Virus record (IMG/VR): IMGVR_UViG_3300025876_000027
Coordinates: 1 to 53,087 of that record
DNA from: a virus
Length of the DNA: 53,087 bases
Direction: 5' to 3' (one strand)
The notes beneath the pieces are model-generated. The model searched no databases, was not told the origin of the DNA, and was given only the letters and a program-made list of their open reading frames with translations. Each line of letters starts with the position of its first letter. Position 1 is the stretch's first letter. Shown piece by piece: positions 7,844-18,152 of the stretch. A program made the translations under genes and the position numbers.

Positions 7844-10050
7844 TGTATCAACAAAACTTATATAGAATACTAGATAATCATATAAAACCCAAGGTTTTAA
7901 ATAGAACCAATAGATATGCAAAATGGGAATATGGTTACAACAAAGAACATGATATAGTTGTTATAAGCAAAACTGGTAAAATAGGTGACATATACGAAAT
8001 ACAAGGTTTAAAAATAGCTTTACCAAAAGAAGAAAAACCCTACGTATTTGAAACTAACAAATGGGAATATTCAGAATATCCTAAAGAGTTAAACAAAATA
8101 AAATCTGTATTTGACTGGGAAGAATACCCTAATGAATTTAAAGAAAAATGGCACGATTATATAGATGATGAATTTAAAAAACGCGAAGAAGGTTTTTGGT
8201 TTATTAACAAAAATAAGCCTACATATATTACTGGTACTCATTATATGTACTTGCAGTGGAGCAAGATTGACGTTGGCCAGCCCAATTTTCGTGAATCAAA
8301 TAGACTGTTCTACATCTTCTGGGAAGCCTGTAGAGCCGATAAACGTAGCTATGGAATGTGCTACCTTAAAAATAGACGGAGTGGCTTTTCATTCATGGCA
8401 TCGGGTGAAACAGTCAACGCTGCAACAATATCGACAGACTCAAGATTTGGTATATTATCAAAATCAGGACCAGATGCCAAAAAAATGTTTACCGATAAAG
8501 TTGTACCAATATCAGTCAACTACCCTTTCTTTTTCAAACCCATACAAGATGGAATGGATCGGCCAAAAACAGAACTGGCGTATAGAGTACCGGCCACAAA
8601 GTTTACAAGAAAAAAGCTGGACAATAACGAAAAGCTTAAAGAAATATCCGGTCTTGATACAACAATAGACTGGAAGAATACAGGAGATAACTCTTATGAT
8701 GGTGAAAAACTAAAGTTACTTGTTCATGATGAATCAGGTAAATGGGAAAAGCCAACAAACATATTAAATAATTGGCGTGTTACTAAAACATGTTTAAGGC
8801 TAGGTAGTAGAATTATAGGTAAATGCATGATGGGTTCAACATCAAACTCTTTAGATAAAGGTGGTGAAAATTTTAAAAAGCTTTATTATAGTTCTAATGT
8901 TGAAAAAAGAAATGCTAATGGTCAAACAAGCTCAGGCTTGTATTCTTTATTTATACCTATGGAGTGGAATTATGAAGGATTTATAGATTCTTATGGCTAT
9001 CCAGTATTTGATAAACCTGAAAAAGAAACAATAGATGCTTTTGGTGATACAATAGAACAAGGAGTTATAGATCATTGGAACAATGAAGTTGAAGGATTAA
9101 AGCAAGACCAAGACGGTTTAAATGAATATTTTAGGCAGTTTCCAAGAACAGAAGAACATGCATTTAGAGATGAAGCAAAAGAATCTTTATTTAATCTTAC
9201 TAAGATATACGAGCAAATAGATTACAATGTTGATTTAAAAAATACTTCAACAATAACAGTTGGTAGCTTTCAGTGGGAACATGGTCAAAAAGATACTAGA
9301 GTTATATTTGTTCCAAATAAAGATGGTAGGTTTAATATATCTTGGGTTCCAGCTTTAGAATTACAAAATAGAATTGTAATAGATAATAAAGGCAAACATC
9401 CTGGAAATGAGCACTTAGGTGCTTTTGGTTGTGATAGTTATGATATATCAGGTACGGTAGATGGTAGAGGTTCTAATGGTTCTTTACACGGCTTAACTAA
9501 GTTTAGTATGGAAAACGTACCTCCTAATCATTTCTTTTTAGAATATATAGCTAGACCTCAAACAGCTGAGATATTTTTTGAAGATGTTTTAATGGCTTGT
9601 ATTTTTTACGGTATGCCTATATTAGCGGAGAATAATAAACCTAGATTATTATATCATTTTAAAAGAAGAGGTTATAGAGGTTATTCAATGAATAGGCCAG
9701 ATAAGATCTGGAATAAATTATCAGTAACTGAAAGAGAAATAGGTGGTATACCAAACTCTAGTGAAGATATAAAGCAAGCTCACGCAGCTGCTATTGAAAC
9801 TTATATAAATACTAACGTTGGTATTTTAGAAAATGGATATGGAGATATGTATTTCCAAAGAACATTAAATGATTGGGCTAAATTCAATATAAATAATAGA
9901 ACAAAGCATGATGCTTCTATTAGTTCAGGATTAGCTTTGATGGCTTGCAATAAGAATAGGTATATGCCTGCTCAAAAGAAAATATATAAACCTATTGATT
10001 TAGGTATTAAAAAATATAATAATAGTGGAAATACTTCAAAAATACTTTAA
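7843..10050 (+). CDS. terL: Terminase large subunit
   Basis: The 735-residue packaging motor has an N-terminal ATPase domain, with a Walker A-like loop CYLKNRRSGFSF at about residues 172-183 and a Walker B region further on, and a C-terminal RNase H-like nuclease domain beginning with AFGCDSYDISG near residues 525-536, whose aspartates would bind metal. The NRRSG form of the loop is typical of terminases of this podovirus-like group. Terminase sits at the portal vertex, pumps DNA into the prohead and cuts it. It is followed four bases later by the portal gene, the expected order. Confidence 0.93.
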   Translation: MYQQNLYRILDNHIKPKVLNRTNRYAKWEYGYNKEHDIVVISKTGKIGDIYEIQGLKIALPKEEKPYVFETNKWEYSEYPKELNKIKSVFDWEEYPNEFKEKWHDYIDDEFKKREEGFWFINKNKPTYITGTHYMYLQWSKIDVGQPNFRESNRLFYIFWEACRADKRSYGMCYLKNRRSGFSFMASGETVNAATISTDSRFGILSKSGPDAKKMFTDKVVPISVNYPFFFKPIQDGMDRPKTELAYRVPATKFTRKKLDNNEKLKEISGLDTTIDWKNTGDNSYDGEKLKLLVHDESGKWEKPTNILNNWRVTKTCLRLGSRIIGKCMMGSTSNSLDKGGENFKKLYYSSNVEKRNANGQTSSGLYSLFIPMEWNYEGFIDSYGYPVFDKPEKETIDAFGDTIEQGVIDHWNNEVEGLKQDQDGLNEYFRQFPRTEEHAFRDEAKESLFNLTKIYEQIDYNVDLKNTSTITVGSFQWEHGQKDTRVIFVPNKDGRFNISWVPALELQNRIVIDNKGKHPGNEHLGAFGCDSYDISGTVDGRGSNGSLHGLTKFSMENVPPNHFFLEYIARPQTAEIFFEDVLMACIFYGMPILAENNKPRLLYHFKRRGYRGYSMNRPDKIWNKLSVTEREIGGIPNSSEDIKQAHAAAIETYINTNVGILENGYGDMYFQRTLNDWAKFNINNRTKHDASISSGLALMACNKNRYMPAQKKIYKPIDLGIKKYNNSGNTSKIL

Positions 10051-10053
10051 TAA

Positions 10054-12459
10054 ATGAAAATCCAAACTAATACAAACAGTTCTTTTCCAAACCAAGTGGT
10101 AAGTGAGGAAGAAAAATCAAGCTTAGAATATGGTATTCAAGTAGGTAGAGCTATTGAAGGAGAATGGTTTCAAGAAGGAAGATCAGGAAATAGATATGCT
10201 CAAAGCTACAGTAATTTTCATCAATTAAGGTTATATGCAAGAGGAGAGCAGTCTGTAGCTAAATACAAAAGTGAATTATCTATAAATGGTGATTTATCTT
10301 ATCTTAACTTAGACTGGACTCCAGTTGCTGTTATCCCTAAGTTTGTAGATATTGTTGTTAATGGAATGTCTAATAAGTCTTATGACATTAATACTGTAGC
10401 ACAAGATCCTTATTCTATTAAACAAAAAAGTGAATATTCAAGAAAAGTTTTAAGAGATATTAATAATAAAAAACTATTGACAGGTCTTAAAAATAAATTA
10501 GGTATTAATTTATTTAATACAACTAATCCAGAAGAATTACCAGCTAGTAAAGAAGAATTAGACTTATACATGCAAATGAATTATAAACAGCAAATTGAAA
10601 TTGCTGAAGAAGAAGTTATAAATAATGTTTTAGCTAAAAATAAATACGAAGAAACTCAAAGAAGATTAGCTTATGACTTGGCTGTAATAGGTATAAGCGC
10701 TTCAAAAACTCAATTTAACAAAACAGAAGGTATAAAAATTGATTATGTTGATCCTGCTTATATGGTTTATTCATATACTGAAGACCCTAACTTTGAAGAT
10801 ATTTATTATGTAGGCGAAGTAAAATCTATAACTATACCAGAGTTAAAAAAACAATATCCAAATATACCAGAAGAAGAGTTACTTAAAATACAACAAATGC
10901 CTGGTAATTCTCAATATATAACAGGTTGGGGTAATTATGATCAAAACACAATACAGGTTATGTATTTTGAATATAAAACATATCATGATCAGGTTTTTAA
11001 AATAAAGAAAACAGATCAAGGACTTGAAAAAGCTTTAGTAAAGTTTGATGGTTATAATCCACCTGAAAGCGATAGATATGATATTGTAACAAGAACAATA
11101 GAAGTTTTATATACAGGAGCTAAAGTTTTAGGTAATAACTATATGTTAGAATGGAAACTAGCAGAAAATATGACTAGGCCATATGCCGATACAACTAAAG
11201 TTGAAATGAATTATTGTATATCAGCACCTAGAATATACAAAGGTAGAATTGAATCTATGGTAGGCAAGATATGTGGCTTTGCAGATATGATACAACTTAC
11301 TCATCTTAAACTGCAACAAGTAATGTCAAGAATAGTACCTGATGGTGTGTTTTTAGATATGGACGGTTTAGCAGAAGTCGACTTAGGTAACGGAACTAAC
11401 TATAATCCAGCTGAAGCTTTAAACATGTATTTTCAAACTGGTTCTATAGTTGGTAGATCACTTACTCAAGAAGGTGGTATGAACGCTGGCAAGGTACCTA
11501 TATCAGAATTATCTTCATCGTCTGGTCAAGCTAAAATTCAAAGTTTGATTGGCACATATCAGTATTATTTGCAAATGATACGTGATGTAACTGGATTAAA
11601 CGAAGCAAGAGACGGAAGTATGCCTGATAAAGATTCCTTAGTTGGTTTGCAAAAAATGGCAGCAAATGCTTCTAATGTAGCAACTAGACATATGATGGAT
11701 TCTTTACTTTATATTAGTCTTAGAACTTGTGAAAATATAAGTTTAAAAACAGCAGATATAATAAAAAATCCTTTAAACAAAAGTGCATTAATGAATTCTA
11801 TAAGTACATTTAATACTGAAACATTAAGTGAATTAATTAATTTACAAATTCATGATTTTGGTATTTATTTGCAACTAGAACCTGAAGATGAAGAAAGAGC
11901 TCAATTAGAACAAAATGTACAAATTGCCTTAAAAACAGGAGCAATTGCATTGTCTGACGCAATTGATATTAGAGAAATTAAAAATACAAAATTAGCTAAT
12001 CAATACATAAAGCTTAGACAAACTCAAAAAATTGAAAGAGAGCAAGCTGCTCAACAACAAAACATACAAGCGCAAGCGCAAGCAAACGCACAAGCTTCTG
12101 AAGCAGCTGCTATGTCTGAAGTTCAAAAGCAACAAGCTTTAACTCAAGAAAAAGTAAGTATTGAACAAGCTAAGTCTCAGTTTGAAATACAACGCATGCA
12201 AAATGAAGCTCAAATAAAAAGAGAGCTTATGGCTGAAGAATTTAATTATCAAATGCAATTAGCAAAAGCTAGAGCTGGTGTTGAATTAGAAAGAGAAAAA
12301 GAAATAGAAGATCGAAAAGATAAAAGAACAAGAATACAAGGAACACAACAATCAGAAATGATTGATCAAAGAAAAAATGATTTATTACCTATAAATTTTG
12401 AATCTGAAGGTAATGATGATTTAAGTGGGTTTAATCTTGGATCATTAGGTCCAGAATAA
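10054..12459 (+). CDS. Portal protein
   Basis: At 801 residues this is a large portal protein of the type found in T7- or N4-like and crAss-like viruses. The N-terminal region (LRLYARGEQSVAKYKSEL), the wing-stem-wing core with KPFADxx-like helices (VGKICGFADMIQLTHLKLQQ) and LIGTYQYYLQMIRDVTGLNE around 490-515 match portal architecture. The last 160 residues form a Gln/Ala/Glu-rich coiled coil likely to line the crown inside the head. Twelve copies form the channel for DNA entry and exit. Location between terminase and scaffold supports the call. Confidence 0.92.
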   Translation: MKIQTNTNSSFPNQVVSEEEKSSLEYGIQVGRAIEGEWFQEGRSGNRYAQSYSNFHQLRLYARGEQSVAKYKSELSINGDLSYLNLDWTPVAVIPKFVDIVVNGMSNKSYDINTVAQDPYSIKQKSEYSRKVLRDINNKKLLTGLKNKLGINLFNTTNPEELPASKEELDLYMQMNYKQQIEIAEEEVINNVLAKNKYEETQRRLAYDLAVIGISASKTQFNKTEGIKIDYVDPAYMVYSYTEDPNFEDIYYVGEVKSITIPELKKQYPNIPEEELLKIQQMPGNSQYITGWGNYDQNTIQVMYFEYKTYHDQVFKIKKTDQGLEKALVKFDGYNPPESDRYDIVTRTIEVLYTGAKVLGNNYMLEWKLAENMTRPYADTTKVEMNYCISAPRIYKGRIESMVGKICGFADMIQLTHLKLQQVMSRIVPDGVFLDMDGLAEVDLGNGTNYNPAEALNMYFQTGSIVGRSLTQEGGMNAGKVPISELSSSSGQAKIQSLIGTYQYYLQMIRDVTGLNEARDGSMPDKDSLVGLQKMAANASNVATRHMMDSLLYISLRTCENISLKTADIIKNPLNKSALMNSISTFNTETLSELINLQIHDFGIYLQLEPEDEERAQLEQNVQIALKTGAIALSDAIDIREIKNTKLANQYIKLRQTQKIEREQAAQQQNIQAQAQANAQASEAAAMSEVQKQQALTQEKVSIEQAKSQFEIQRMQNEAQIKRELMAEEFNYQMQLAKARAGVELEREKEIEDRKDKRTRIQGTQQSEMIDQRKNDLLPINFESEGNDDLSGFNLGSLGPE

Positions 12460-12488
12460 ATCTTTTATTTATTTAATTATATTATATT

Positions 12489-13697
12489 ATGTCAACAGAA
12501 GTGAAACAAGAAGGCGACTTTAAGATAAAAAAGTCTAAGCCTAAAAATCTAGGTAAAGAAACCAAAGCACAAGATGCTATAAAAAAAATAACAATATCTG
12601 AACCTGAAGATGAAATAAAAAAAGAGGAGATAACTAAAGTAGTTGTACCTGCAGAAGAAAAAACACAAGACGATGCCATTCAAATCGGAGAAACAGAGGA
12701 AATTTCTGTGGGCGAATCATCCGAAGATAGCGAGAAGGTGGGAGAGGAAATACCAAAGTCCACTGAAGAAGTTCAAGATGAAAAGCCAGTATTGCAAGAA
12801 ATTACAGAAAATGTAATTGAAGAAGTTAAAAAAGTAGAGGAAAACATTAAAGAACCTAAACAAATAGATAAACCTTTACCAGAAAATATTGAAAAGCTTG
12901 TTTCTTTTATGGAAGAGACAGGTGGAAGCATTGAAGATTATGTGCGTTTAAATGCTGATTATTCTAATGTTGATAATAATACATTATTAAGAGAATATTA
13001 TAAACAAACTAAACCACATTTAGATAATGAAGAAATTAATTTCCTTATGGAAGATAATTTTTCATATGATGAAGAACTAGAAGAGGAGCGAGACATCCGC
13101 AAAAAGAAACTCGCAATAAAAGAAGAAGTCGCTAAAGCAAAGAATTTTTTGGAAAGCGCTAAGAGTAAATACTACGACGATATCAAGTTGAGACCCGGCG
13201 TAACTCAAGAGCAACAAAAAGCTATGGAATTTTTCGACCGATACACGAAGGAGCAGGAAACTGCAACTGAGCGTCATAATGATTTTGTTAACCAAACTCA
13301 AGATTATTTTACTTCTGATTTCAAAGGTTTTGATTTCAATGTAGGTGAAAAGAAATACAGGTATGGTGTGCAAAACGCAAGCAAAGTAGCTGAAAAACAA
13401 TCAAATATTACAAACCTTGTCGGGAAGTTCTTTGACAACAAAGGTAAAATATCAGATAAACAAGGCTATCATAAAGCTATTTATGCCGCTGAGAATGTAG
13501 ATACTATTGCAAGTCATTTTTATGAACAAGGAAAAGCTGACGCAATCAGAGAGGTTGTTGATGGTTCTAAAAATCCTAGCACAAATCCAAGGCAGGCTTC
13601 ACAGACTGATGGGTTTAAAGATGGGATTAAAGTAAAGGTGGTAAATAATAATATGAATGATTCTTCAAAACTTAAAATTAAAAAAATCAAAATTTAA
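12489..13697 (+). CDS. Head scaffolding protein
   Basis: The 402-residue protein is very acidic in its first 150 residues (repeated EE/KK stretches), has a central helical and coiled-coil part with many Glu/Lys heptads and ends in a short basic tail (KLKIKKIKI), which is the usual capsid-interacting end of scaffolds. It lies directly between portal and major capsid genes. Scaffold proteins guide prohead assembly and are then lost. No protease domain is visible in it. Confidence 0.82.
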   Translation: MSTEVKQEGDFKIKKSKPKNLGKETKAQDAIKKITISEPEDEIKKEEITKVVVPAEEKTQDDAIQIGETEEISVGESSEDSEKVGEEIPKSTEEVQDEKPVLQEITENVIEEVKKVEENIKEPKQIDKPLPENIEKLVSFMEETGGSIEDYVRLNADYSNVDNNTLLREYYKQTKPHLDNEEINFLMEDNFSYDEELEEERDIRKKKLAIKEEVAKAKNFLESAKSKYYDDIKLRPGVTQEQQKAMEFFDRYTKEQETATERHNDFVNQTQDYFTSDFKGFDFNVGEKKYRYGVQNASKVAEKQSNITNLVGKFFDNKGKISDKQGYHKAIYAAENVDTIASHFYEQGKADAIREVVDGSKNPSTNPRQASQTDGFKDGIKVKVVNNNMNDSSKLKIKKIKI

Positions 13698-13710
13698 AAC
13701 TATATAAATT

Positions 13711-15162
13711 ATGGCATTAGCACCAAAGTTTGGATCATTAATTCCAAGCCAAAAACTACAAGCCCTGGAGACTAACTATCTTAGTTTCACAGATGGCAAC
13801 AATGATTTCGCACAACAGTACTTACCTGAGATCTACGAACAAGAAGTAGAGCGTTACGGAAACAGAACTCTTTCTGGTTTCTTACGTATGGTAGGAGCTG
13901 AAATGCCTATGACATCCGATCAGGTTATCTGGTCAGAACAGAATCGCTTACACATTGCTTATGATAACGTTATCATGGCAGCTGGTAATCCGATTAATGT
14001 ACTTTCTTTCAATGTTACTGCTAGCATAACTAACGTTATTGCTGTCAAAGACACCATTGTTATAATGGATCCAACTAATGGAGTTGAATGTACTGCAATA
14101 GTAACTGCAAGAACCGCTGGTGTTGTTGGAGGAGCTGATGCTACTATCACAGTCGCACCTTACGGAGCAGCTGCAGTTTCTGCTGCAACAGCCGCTGGAG
14201 GTATTGGAGCTGGAGCGCGTACAGATCTTAAGATCTTTGTTTACGGTTCTGAGTATGGAAAAGGACTTGGCGATGCTACTGCAGAGTCTATTACTCCTTC
14301 TTTCACTCAATTCAGTAACTCACCTATCATTATCAAGTCTAAGTATCAAATCTCCGGATCTGACACTGCACAGATTGGTTGGGTAGAAGTTGCTACTGAA
14401 GACGGAACAGGTGGATATCTTTGGTATCTTAAAGCTGAGTCTGAGACACGACTACGTTTTGAAGATTACTTGGAAATGTCAGTTGTTGAAGGAGAATTAG
14501 CTGCTGCTGGTTCTGCTGCTTTAGGAGCTAACAACAAAGGTACTCAAGGATTGTTCTCTGCTATTAAGACAAGAGGTAATAACTTCTCTGCTTACGGTGG
14601 AACTTTAGCTGAGTTTGACAGTGTTCTTAAGAACCTTGATACTCAGGGAGCTATTGAAGAGAACATGTTGTTTGTTAACAGAGCACTTTCATTAGAGCTT
14701 GACGATATGCTTGCTGGTTTATCTGCTGGAGCAAACGGTGGAACTGCTTATGGTTTGTTTGAGAATTCTGAAGAAATGGCGTTGAACTTAGGTTTCACAG
14801 GTTTCCGAAGAGGTTCTTATGACTTCTATAAGACAGACTGGAAATATCTTAACGATGCTTCTACTCGTGGTGGCTTAGTTAAAGCTAACGGTACTGACGG
14901 TATTGCTCCAATTGAAGGAGTATTAGTTCCTGCTGGAACTTCTACTGTTTATGATCAAACTTTAGGCACTAACATCCGCCGACCTTTCTTACACGTACGT
15001 TATCGCGCTTCTCAAGCTGATGACCGTCGTATGAAGTCATGGTTGACTGGATCTGTTGGAGGAGCTTATACTTCTGATCTAGACGCGATGCAAGTACACT
15101 TCTTATCAGAGAGATGTCTTTGTGTTCAGGCTGCGAATAACTTCGTAATCTTCACTAAGTAA
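13711..15162 (+). CDS. Major capsid protein
   Basis: The 483-residue protein fits an HK97-fold major capsid protein: an N-terminal arm with SLIPSQKLQALETNYLSF, a long helix region YLPEIYEQEVERYGNRTL, an Ala/Gly-rich insertion and an ordered C-terminus ending DAMQVHFLSERCLCVQAANN. Its codons (AAC, TTC, GGA, CTT, AAG) are visibly more G+C-rich than in adjacent genes, a sign of selection for high expression. A strong terminator follows at 15182. It is the most expressed late gene by inference. I cannot tell whether it belongs to the N4 gp56-like or another subgroup. Confidence 0.9.
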   Translation: MALAPKFGSLIPSQKLQALETNYLSFTDGNNDFAQQYLPEIYEQEVERYGNRTLSGFLRMVGAEMPMTSDQVIWSEQNRLHIAYDNVIMAAGNPINVLSFNVTASITNVIAVKDTIVIMDPTNGVECTAIVTARTAGVVGGADATITVAPYGAAAVSAATAAGGIGAGARTDLKIFVYGSEYGKGLGDATAESITPSFTQFSNSPIIIKSKYQISGSDTAQIGWVEVATEDGTGGYLWYLKAESETRLRFEDYLEMSVVEGELAAAGSAALGANNKGTQGLFSAIKTRGNNFSAYGGTLAEFDSVLKNLDTQGAIEENMLFVNRALSLELDDMLAGLSAGANGGTAYGLFENSEEMALNLGFTGFRRGSYDFYKTDWKYLNDASTRGGLVKANGTDGIAPIEGVLVPAGTSTVYDQTLGTNIRRPFLHVRYRASQADDRRMKSWLTGSVGGAYTSDLDAMQVHFLSERCLCVQAANNFVIFTK

Positions 15163-15181
15163 TCGATCAATTAAAGTAATG

Positions 15182-15221
15182 TTACCCTCGTCTTATTGAC
15201 GGGGGTAATTATTACTCTTTT
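15182..15221 (+). terminator. Intrinsic terminator after the capsid gene
   Basis: A stem TTACCC-x-CGTC pairs with GACG-x-GGGTAA around a five-base loop (15182-15208), followed by a T-rich stretch ending CTCTTTT (15214-15221). It would end most capsid transcripts and set the ratio to downstream neck and tail genes. Confidence 0.85.
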
Positions 15222-15244
15222 AAATTATTTAATCTTATTATATC

Positions 15245-16081
15245 ATGGCTAAAAAAGCTACAGCTAAAAAAGTTGAGGTTGCTCCTCAGGAAATTGAAAC
15301 TACAAAATATGTAGAACAAACTTCACAAAAGGTAATTAAAAAACCTAAGTGGGAAATAAAAGATAGAGTATATCTTTTACAAGACAGACATAAACCATTA
15401 ACTTACACAATGCAAAGCAAGCATCATCACAGATCTCCTTTGCTTTGGTTTGAACCAGATACTGGTATGCAAAGAGAATTAAGATTTGCAGTTAACCAAA
15501 ACTCTCCATTTGTTGATGAACAAAAAGGTGAAGTTACTCTAGGTCATATAATGTTTCAAAATGGTGAATTAAAAGTTGCTAAAGAGCAACAAAACTTACA
15601 AAAACTATTGTCTCTTTATCATCCTGGTTTAAATAAAAAATATTATGAGTTTAATCCTATTGCTATTGCAACAGATGAACTTGGTGATATTGAACTAGAA
15701 ATAGATGCTTTAGTAGCTGCAAGATCTATGGATATAGATCAAATGGAAGCTATACTTAGAGTTGAAGTAGGTTCAGAAGTTTCTAAAATGAAAAGTAAAG
15801 AAATAAAAAGAGATCTTATGTTTTTCGCAAAAGAAAATCCAGGTCTGTTTTTAGATTTAGCTAATGATGAAAACGTAATGTTAAGAAACTTTGCTATCCA
15901 AGCTATTGAAGCTGGAGTAATTAAGTTATTAGACGATCAAAGAACTTTTGTTTGGGCTTCAAATAATAAAAAATTCATGACAGTTCCTTTTGATGAGCAT
16001 CCATACTCAGCTATGGCAGCTTTCTTTAAAACTGACGAAGGTTTGGAAATATACAAATCAATAGAGAAAAAATTCTCATAA
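15245..16081 (+). CDS. Virion-region hypothetical protein, 278 aa
   Basis: It lies directly after the capsid terminator. The first 30 residues are Lys/Ala-rich; residues 35-110 contain KPKWEIKDRVYLLQDRHKPL, HHHRSPLLWFEPDTG and a beta-rich segment; the C-terminal half is helical (LRVEVGSEVSKMKSKEIKRD). This architecture, at this place, is common in podovirus-like genomes of the same type, where the protein is found in virions or acts in head completion. I do not recognise a named domain. Confidence 0.7.
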   Translation: MAKKATAKKVEVAPQEIETTKYVEQTSQKVIKKPKWEIKDRVYLLQDRHKPLTYTMQSKHHHRSPLLWFEPDTGMQRELRFAVNQNSPFVDEQKGEVTLGHIMFQNGELKVAKEQQNLQKLLSLYHPGLNKKYYEFNPIAIATDELGDIELEIDALVAARSMDIDQMEAILRVEVGSEVSKMKSKEIKRDLMFFAKENPGLFLDLANDENVMLRNFAIQAIEAGVIKLLDDQRTFVWASNNKKFMTVPFDEHPYSAMAAFFKTDEGLEIYKSIEKKFS

Positions 16082-16102
16082 CATGTAATACTATATAGTA
16101 GA

Positions 16103-16136
16103 TAGGTCACTCATAGAGAGTGGCCTAACTATTATT
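16103..16136 (+). terminator. Stem-loop, probable weak terminator
   Basis: A 10-bp stem, TAGGTCACTC pairing with GAGTGGCCTA around ATAGA (16103-16127), stands alone in the gap between two late genes. Only a short A/T stretch with scattered Ts follows, so it may attenuate or protect mRNA ends rather than fully terminate. Confidence 0.6.
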
Positions 16137-16151
16137 CAAAATTAAAATACA

Positions 16152-16934
16152 ATGGCGGTAAATATAAACACAGTATACACTACAGTATTATTCATACTGA
16201 ATAAAGAGCAGAGGGGTTATATTCCTCCAGCTGAATTCAATAGTCTTGCTGCGCAGGTTCAAAATGATATATTTGAATCGTATTTTCCTGACGGTAATCA
16301 AGTTAACCGCCTTAATCAAAGTAATCGCCAAAACGATACTGAGTTTTTTGATATGTTTAAAAATATATCATACAAGTTATTTCCTTTTGAAAAGGAAACA
16401 GATTTTACCTATAATGCTGCAAATACAGGATTTATATATACAGGTACTAAAACAATATATAAGCTAGGAGAAATCACTGCAACAACTCCAGCTTCACAGA
16501 CAGGTCAACCTGCTAATATACAATCAGTTGTACAATTAACGAGTAAAAGTGATTATACTGAAATTACAAAATCTAAATTAACATTGCCAACAGCAAGTTA
16601 TCCTATTTGCTTTACAACTCAAACAGCTGCTGCAATTGCGCCAGCTACAGTCCCACAATTATTAATCAAAGTTTCGCCTGCTACAGCAGCAACAACTTTA
16701 GCAGTAAATTGCTTATTTGCACCAACTAACCCATCTTGGGCGTTTACAGTTGGTACATTAGGTCAATATGTCTATAATTCTTCTTTGTCTGTAGACTTTC
16801 AATTAGACATTGCTGAACAAAACACATTGATTATTAACATATTAAAATATGCGGGTATAATAATTAAAGATCCACAAATAGTACAAGCAGCAGCGCAAGA
16901 AGCGCAAGCAGAGGAAACAAATTTAAAAAGTTAA
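16152..16934 (+). CDS. Probable neck or head-tail connector protein, 260 aa
   Basis: The N-terminal third (VYTTVLFILNKEQRGYIPPA then EFNSLAAQVQNDIFESYF) is helical and matches a recurrent neck protein pattern in podovirus-like phages of this type. The C-terminal two thirds are beta-rich and Thr/Ala-rich, ending in helices (IIIKDPQIVQAAAQEAQAEE). Its position after the capsid and before the tail-tube genes suggests a ring or adaptor protein at the portal. The exact role is inferred from order. Confidence 0.68.
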   Translation: MAVNINTVYTTVLFILNKEQRGYIPPAEFNSLAAQVQNDIFESYFPDGNQVNRLNQSNRQNDTEFFDMFKNISYKLFPFEKETDFTYNAANTGFIYTGTKTIYKLGEITATTPASQTGQPANIQSVVQLTSKSDYTEITKSKLTLPTASYPICFTTQTAAAIAPATVPQLLIKVSPATAATTLAVNCLFAPTNPSWAFTVGTLGQYVYNSSLSVDFQLDIAEQNTLIINILKYAGIIIKDPQIVQAAAQEAQAEETNLKS

Positions 16935-16937
16935 TAA

Positions 16938-18146
16938 ATGGCACTAATAACAGAAAACAATGCACAATATTACGCTGGCTCACAAGATTTTCTTGTCAGC
17001 AATGCAGCTGCTGGTCAAACATATACATGCACTTTTGATACTGATTTAGTTTTTGGAAGCTTTAATCCTTTAGAAACAAATTATGCTTTAAATAATTTTA
17101 AATTATACACAGCAGCACCTGGAGTAGCTACATACACAGAGTACACAGCAGCTTATACAGTAGCTAATAATGTTATTACTGTAACAGCAGCTATAGCATT
17201 AAATACAAGTTTTGTTGTTCAACTAAAAACAACAAACGGTGGCGAATATGGTAACAGAGATGCTTATGGTTCTACTGTTCAAGAAAACTGGGGTTCTTAT
17301 TCTTATATAACTTTGAACGATATTATAGACAACTTTATGGTTGGTTACATTGGAGATGGTAAATTAATAGGTACAGTTAAAAAAAGTGATGTATTATTTT
17401 TTGCTAAAAGAGGATTACAAGAGTTTAGTTACGATACACTTAAAAGTATAAAATCTCAAGAGCTTACTATACCACCAAATTTAAGTGTGCCTATACCACA
17501 AGACTATGTTAACTATGTGAATATTTACTGGGTTGATCAAGCTGGTATTAAACACATTATTTATCCTACTACTTTAACAAGTAATCCATATAGAACACCT
17601 ATTCAAGATGGTGAAGGAATTCCTACTCAAGATAATTTTGAAAGAAATCTACAAGGAACATCTATAGTTAACAAAAGATGGAGAGATAATAATTTAAAGA
17701 ATTTAAATAAAGAATTAGAAGACAGTTCTTTTTTCTCTAACATATATGGTGGTGGTTTTGGTAACGGTTTTGGAACTGTTGGTGGTCAATATGGTATTCA
17801 ACCTGAAATAGCGCAGATAAATGGATGGTTTACTATAAATGAAAGAGACAACAAATTTTCTTTCTCTAGTGATCTCTCTGACAAGTTAATTATATTAGAA
17901 TATATATCAGATGGCTTAGCAGCCGATGGTGACACTAGAGTGCCTAAAATGGCTGAGGAAGCAATGTACGCATACTTAAGTCATGCTATAATATCTACAA
18001 GAGCAAATCAACCTGAATATGTAGTAAATAGACTTAGTAGAGAAAAGACTGCAAAATTAAGAAACGCAAAGATCAGATTATCAAACATCAAGTTAGATGA
18101 GTTTACTCAAATTATGAGAGGCAAGTCTAAATGGATTAAATCATAA
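16938..18146 (+). CDS. Head-tail adaptor / tail tubular protein A-like
   Basis: The 402-residue protein starts three bases after the previous stop. It has an N-terminal beta-rich part with Thr/Ala repeats and a C-terminal helical part typical of T7 gp11-like adaptors (DVLFFAKRGLQEFSYDTLKS, ...VPKMAEEAMYAYLSHAIIS). Adaptors of this type sit under the portal and gather the tail tube. The middle contains a glycine-rich loop (GGGFGNGFGTVGGQYG). Order and fold pattern support the call. Confidence 0.72.
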   Translation: MALITENNAQYYAGSQDFLVSNAAAGQTYTCTFDTDLVFGSFNPLETNYALNNFKLYTAAPGVATYTEYTAAYTVANNVITVTAAIALNTSFVVQLKTTNGGEYGNRDAYGSTVQENWGSYSYITLNDIIDNFMVGYIGDGKLIGTVKKSDVLFFAKRGLQEFSYDTLKSIKSQELTIPPNLSVPIPQDYVNYVNIYWVDQAGIKHIIYPTTLTSNPYRTPIQDGEGIPTQDNFERNLQGTSIVNKRWRDNNLKNLNKELEDSSFFSNIYGGGFGNGFGTVGGQYGIQPEIAQINGWFTINERDNKFSFSSDLSDKLIILEYISDGLAADGDTRVPKMAEEAMYAYLSHAIISTRANQPEYVVNRLSREKTAKLRNAKIRLSNIKLDEFTQIMRGKSKWIKS

Positions 18147-18152
18147 AGTTAT

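Noticed and set aside
8165-8668. 167-residue frame inside the terminase gene
   Set aside because: It is fully inside terL in another frame, has no own leader, and terL motifs are intact across the same bases.
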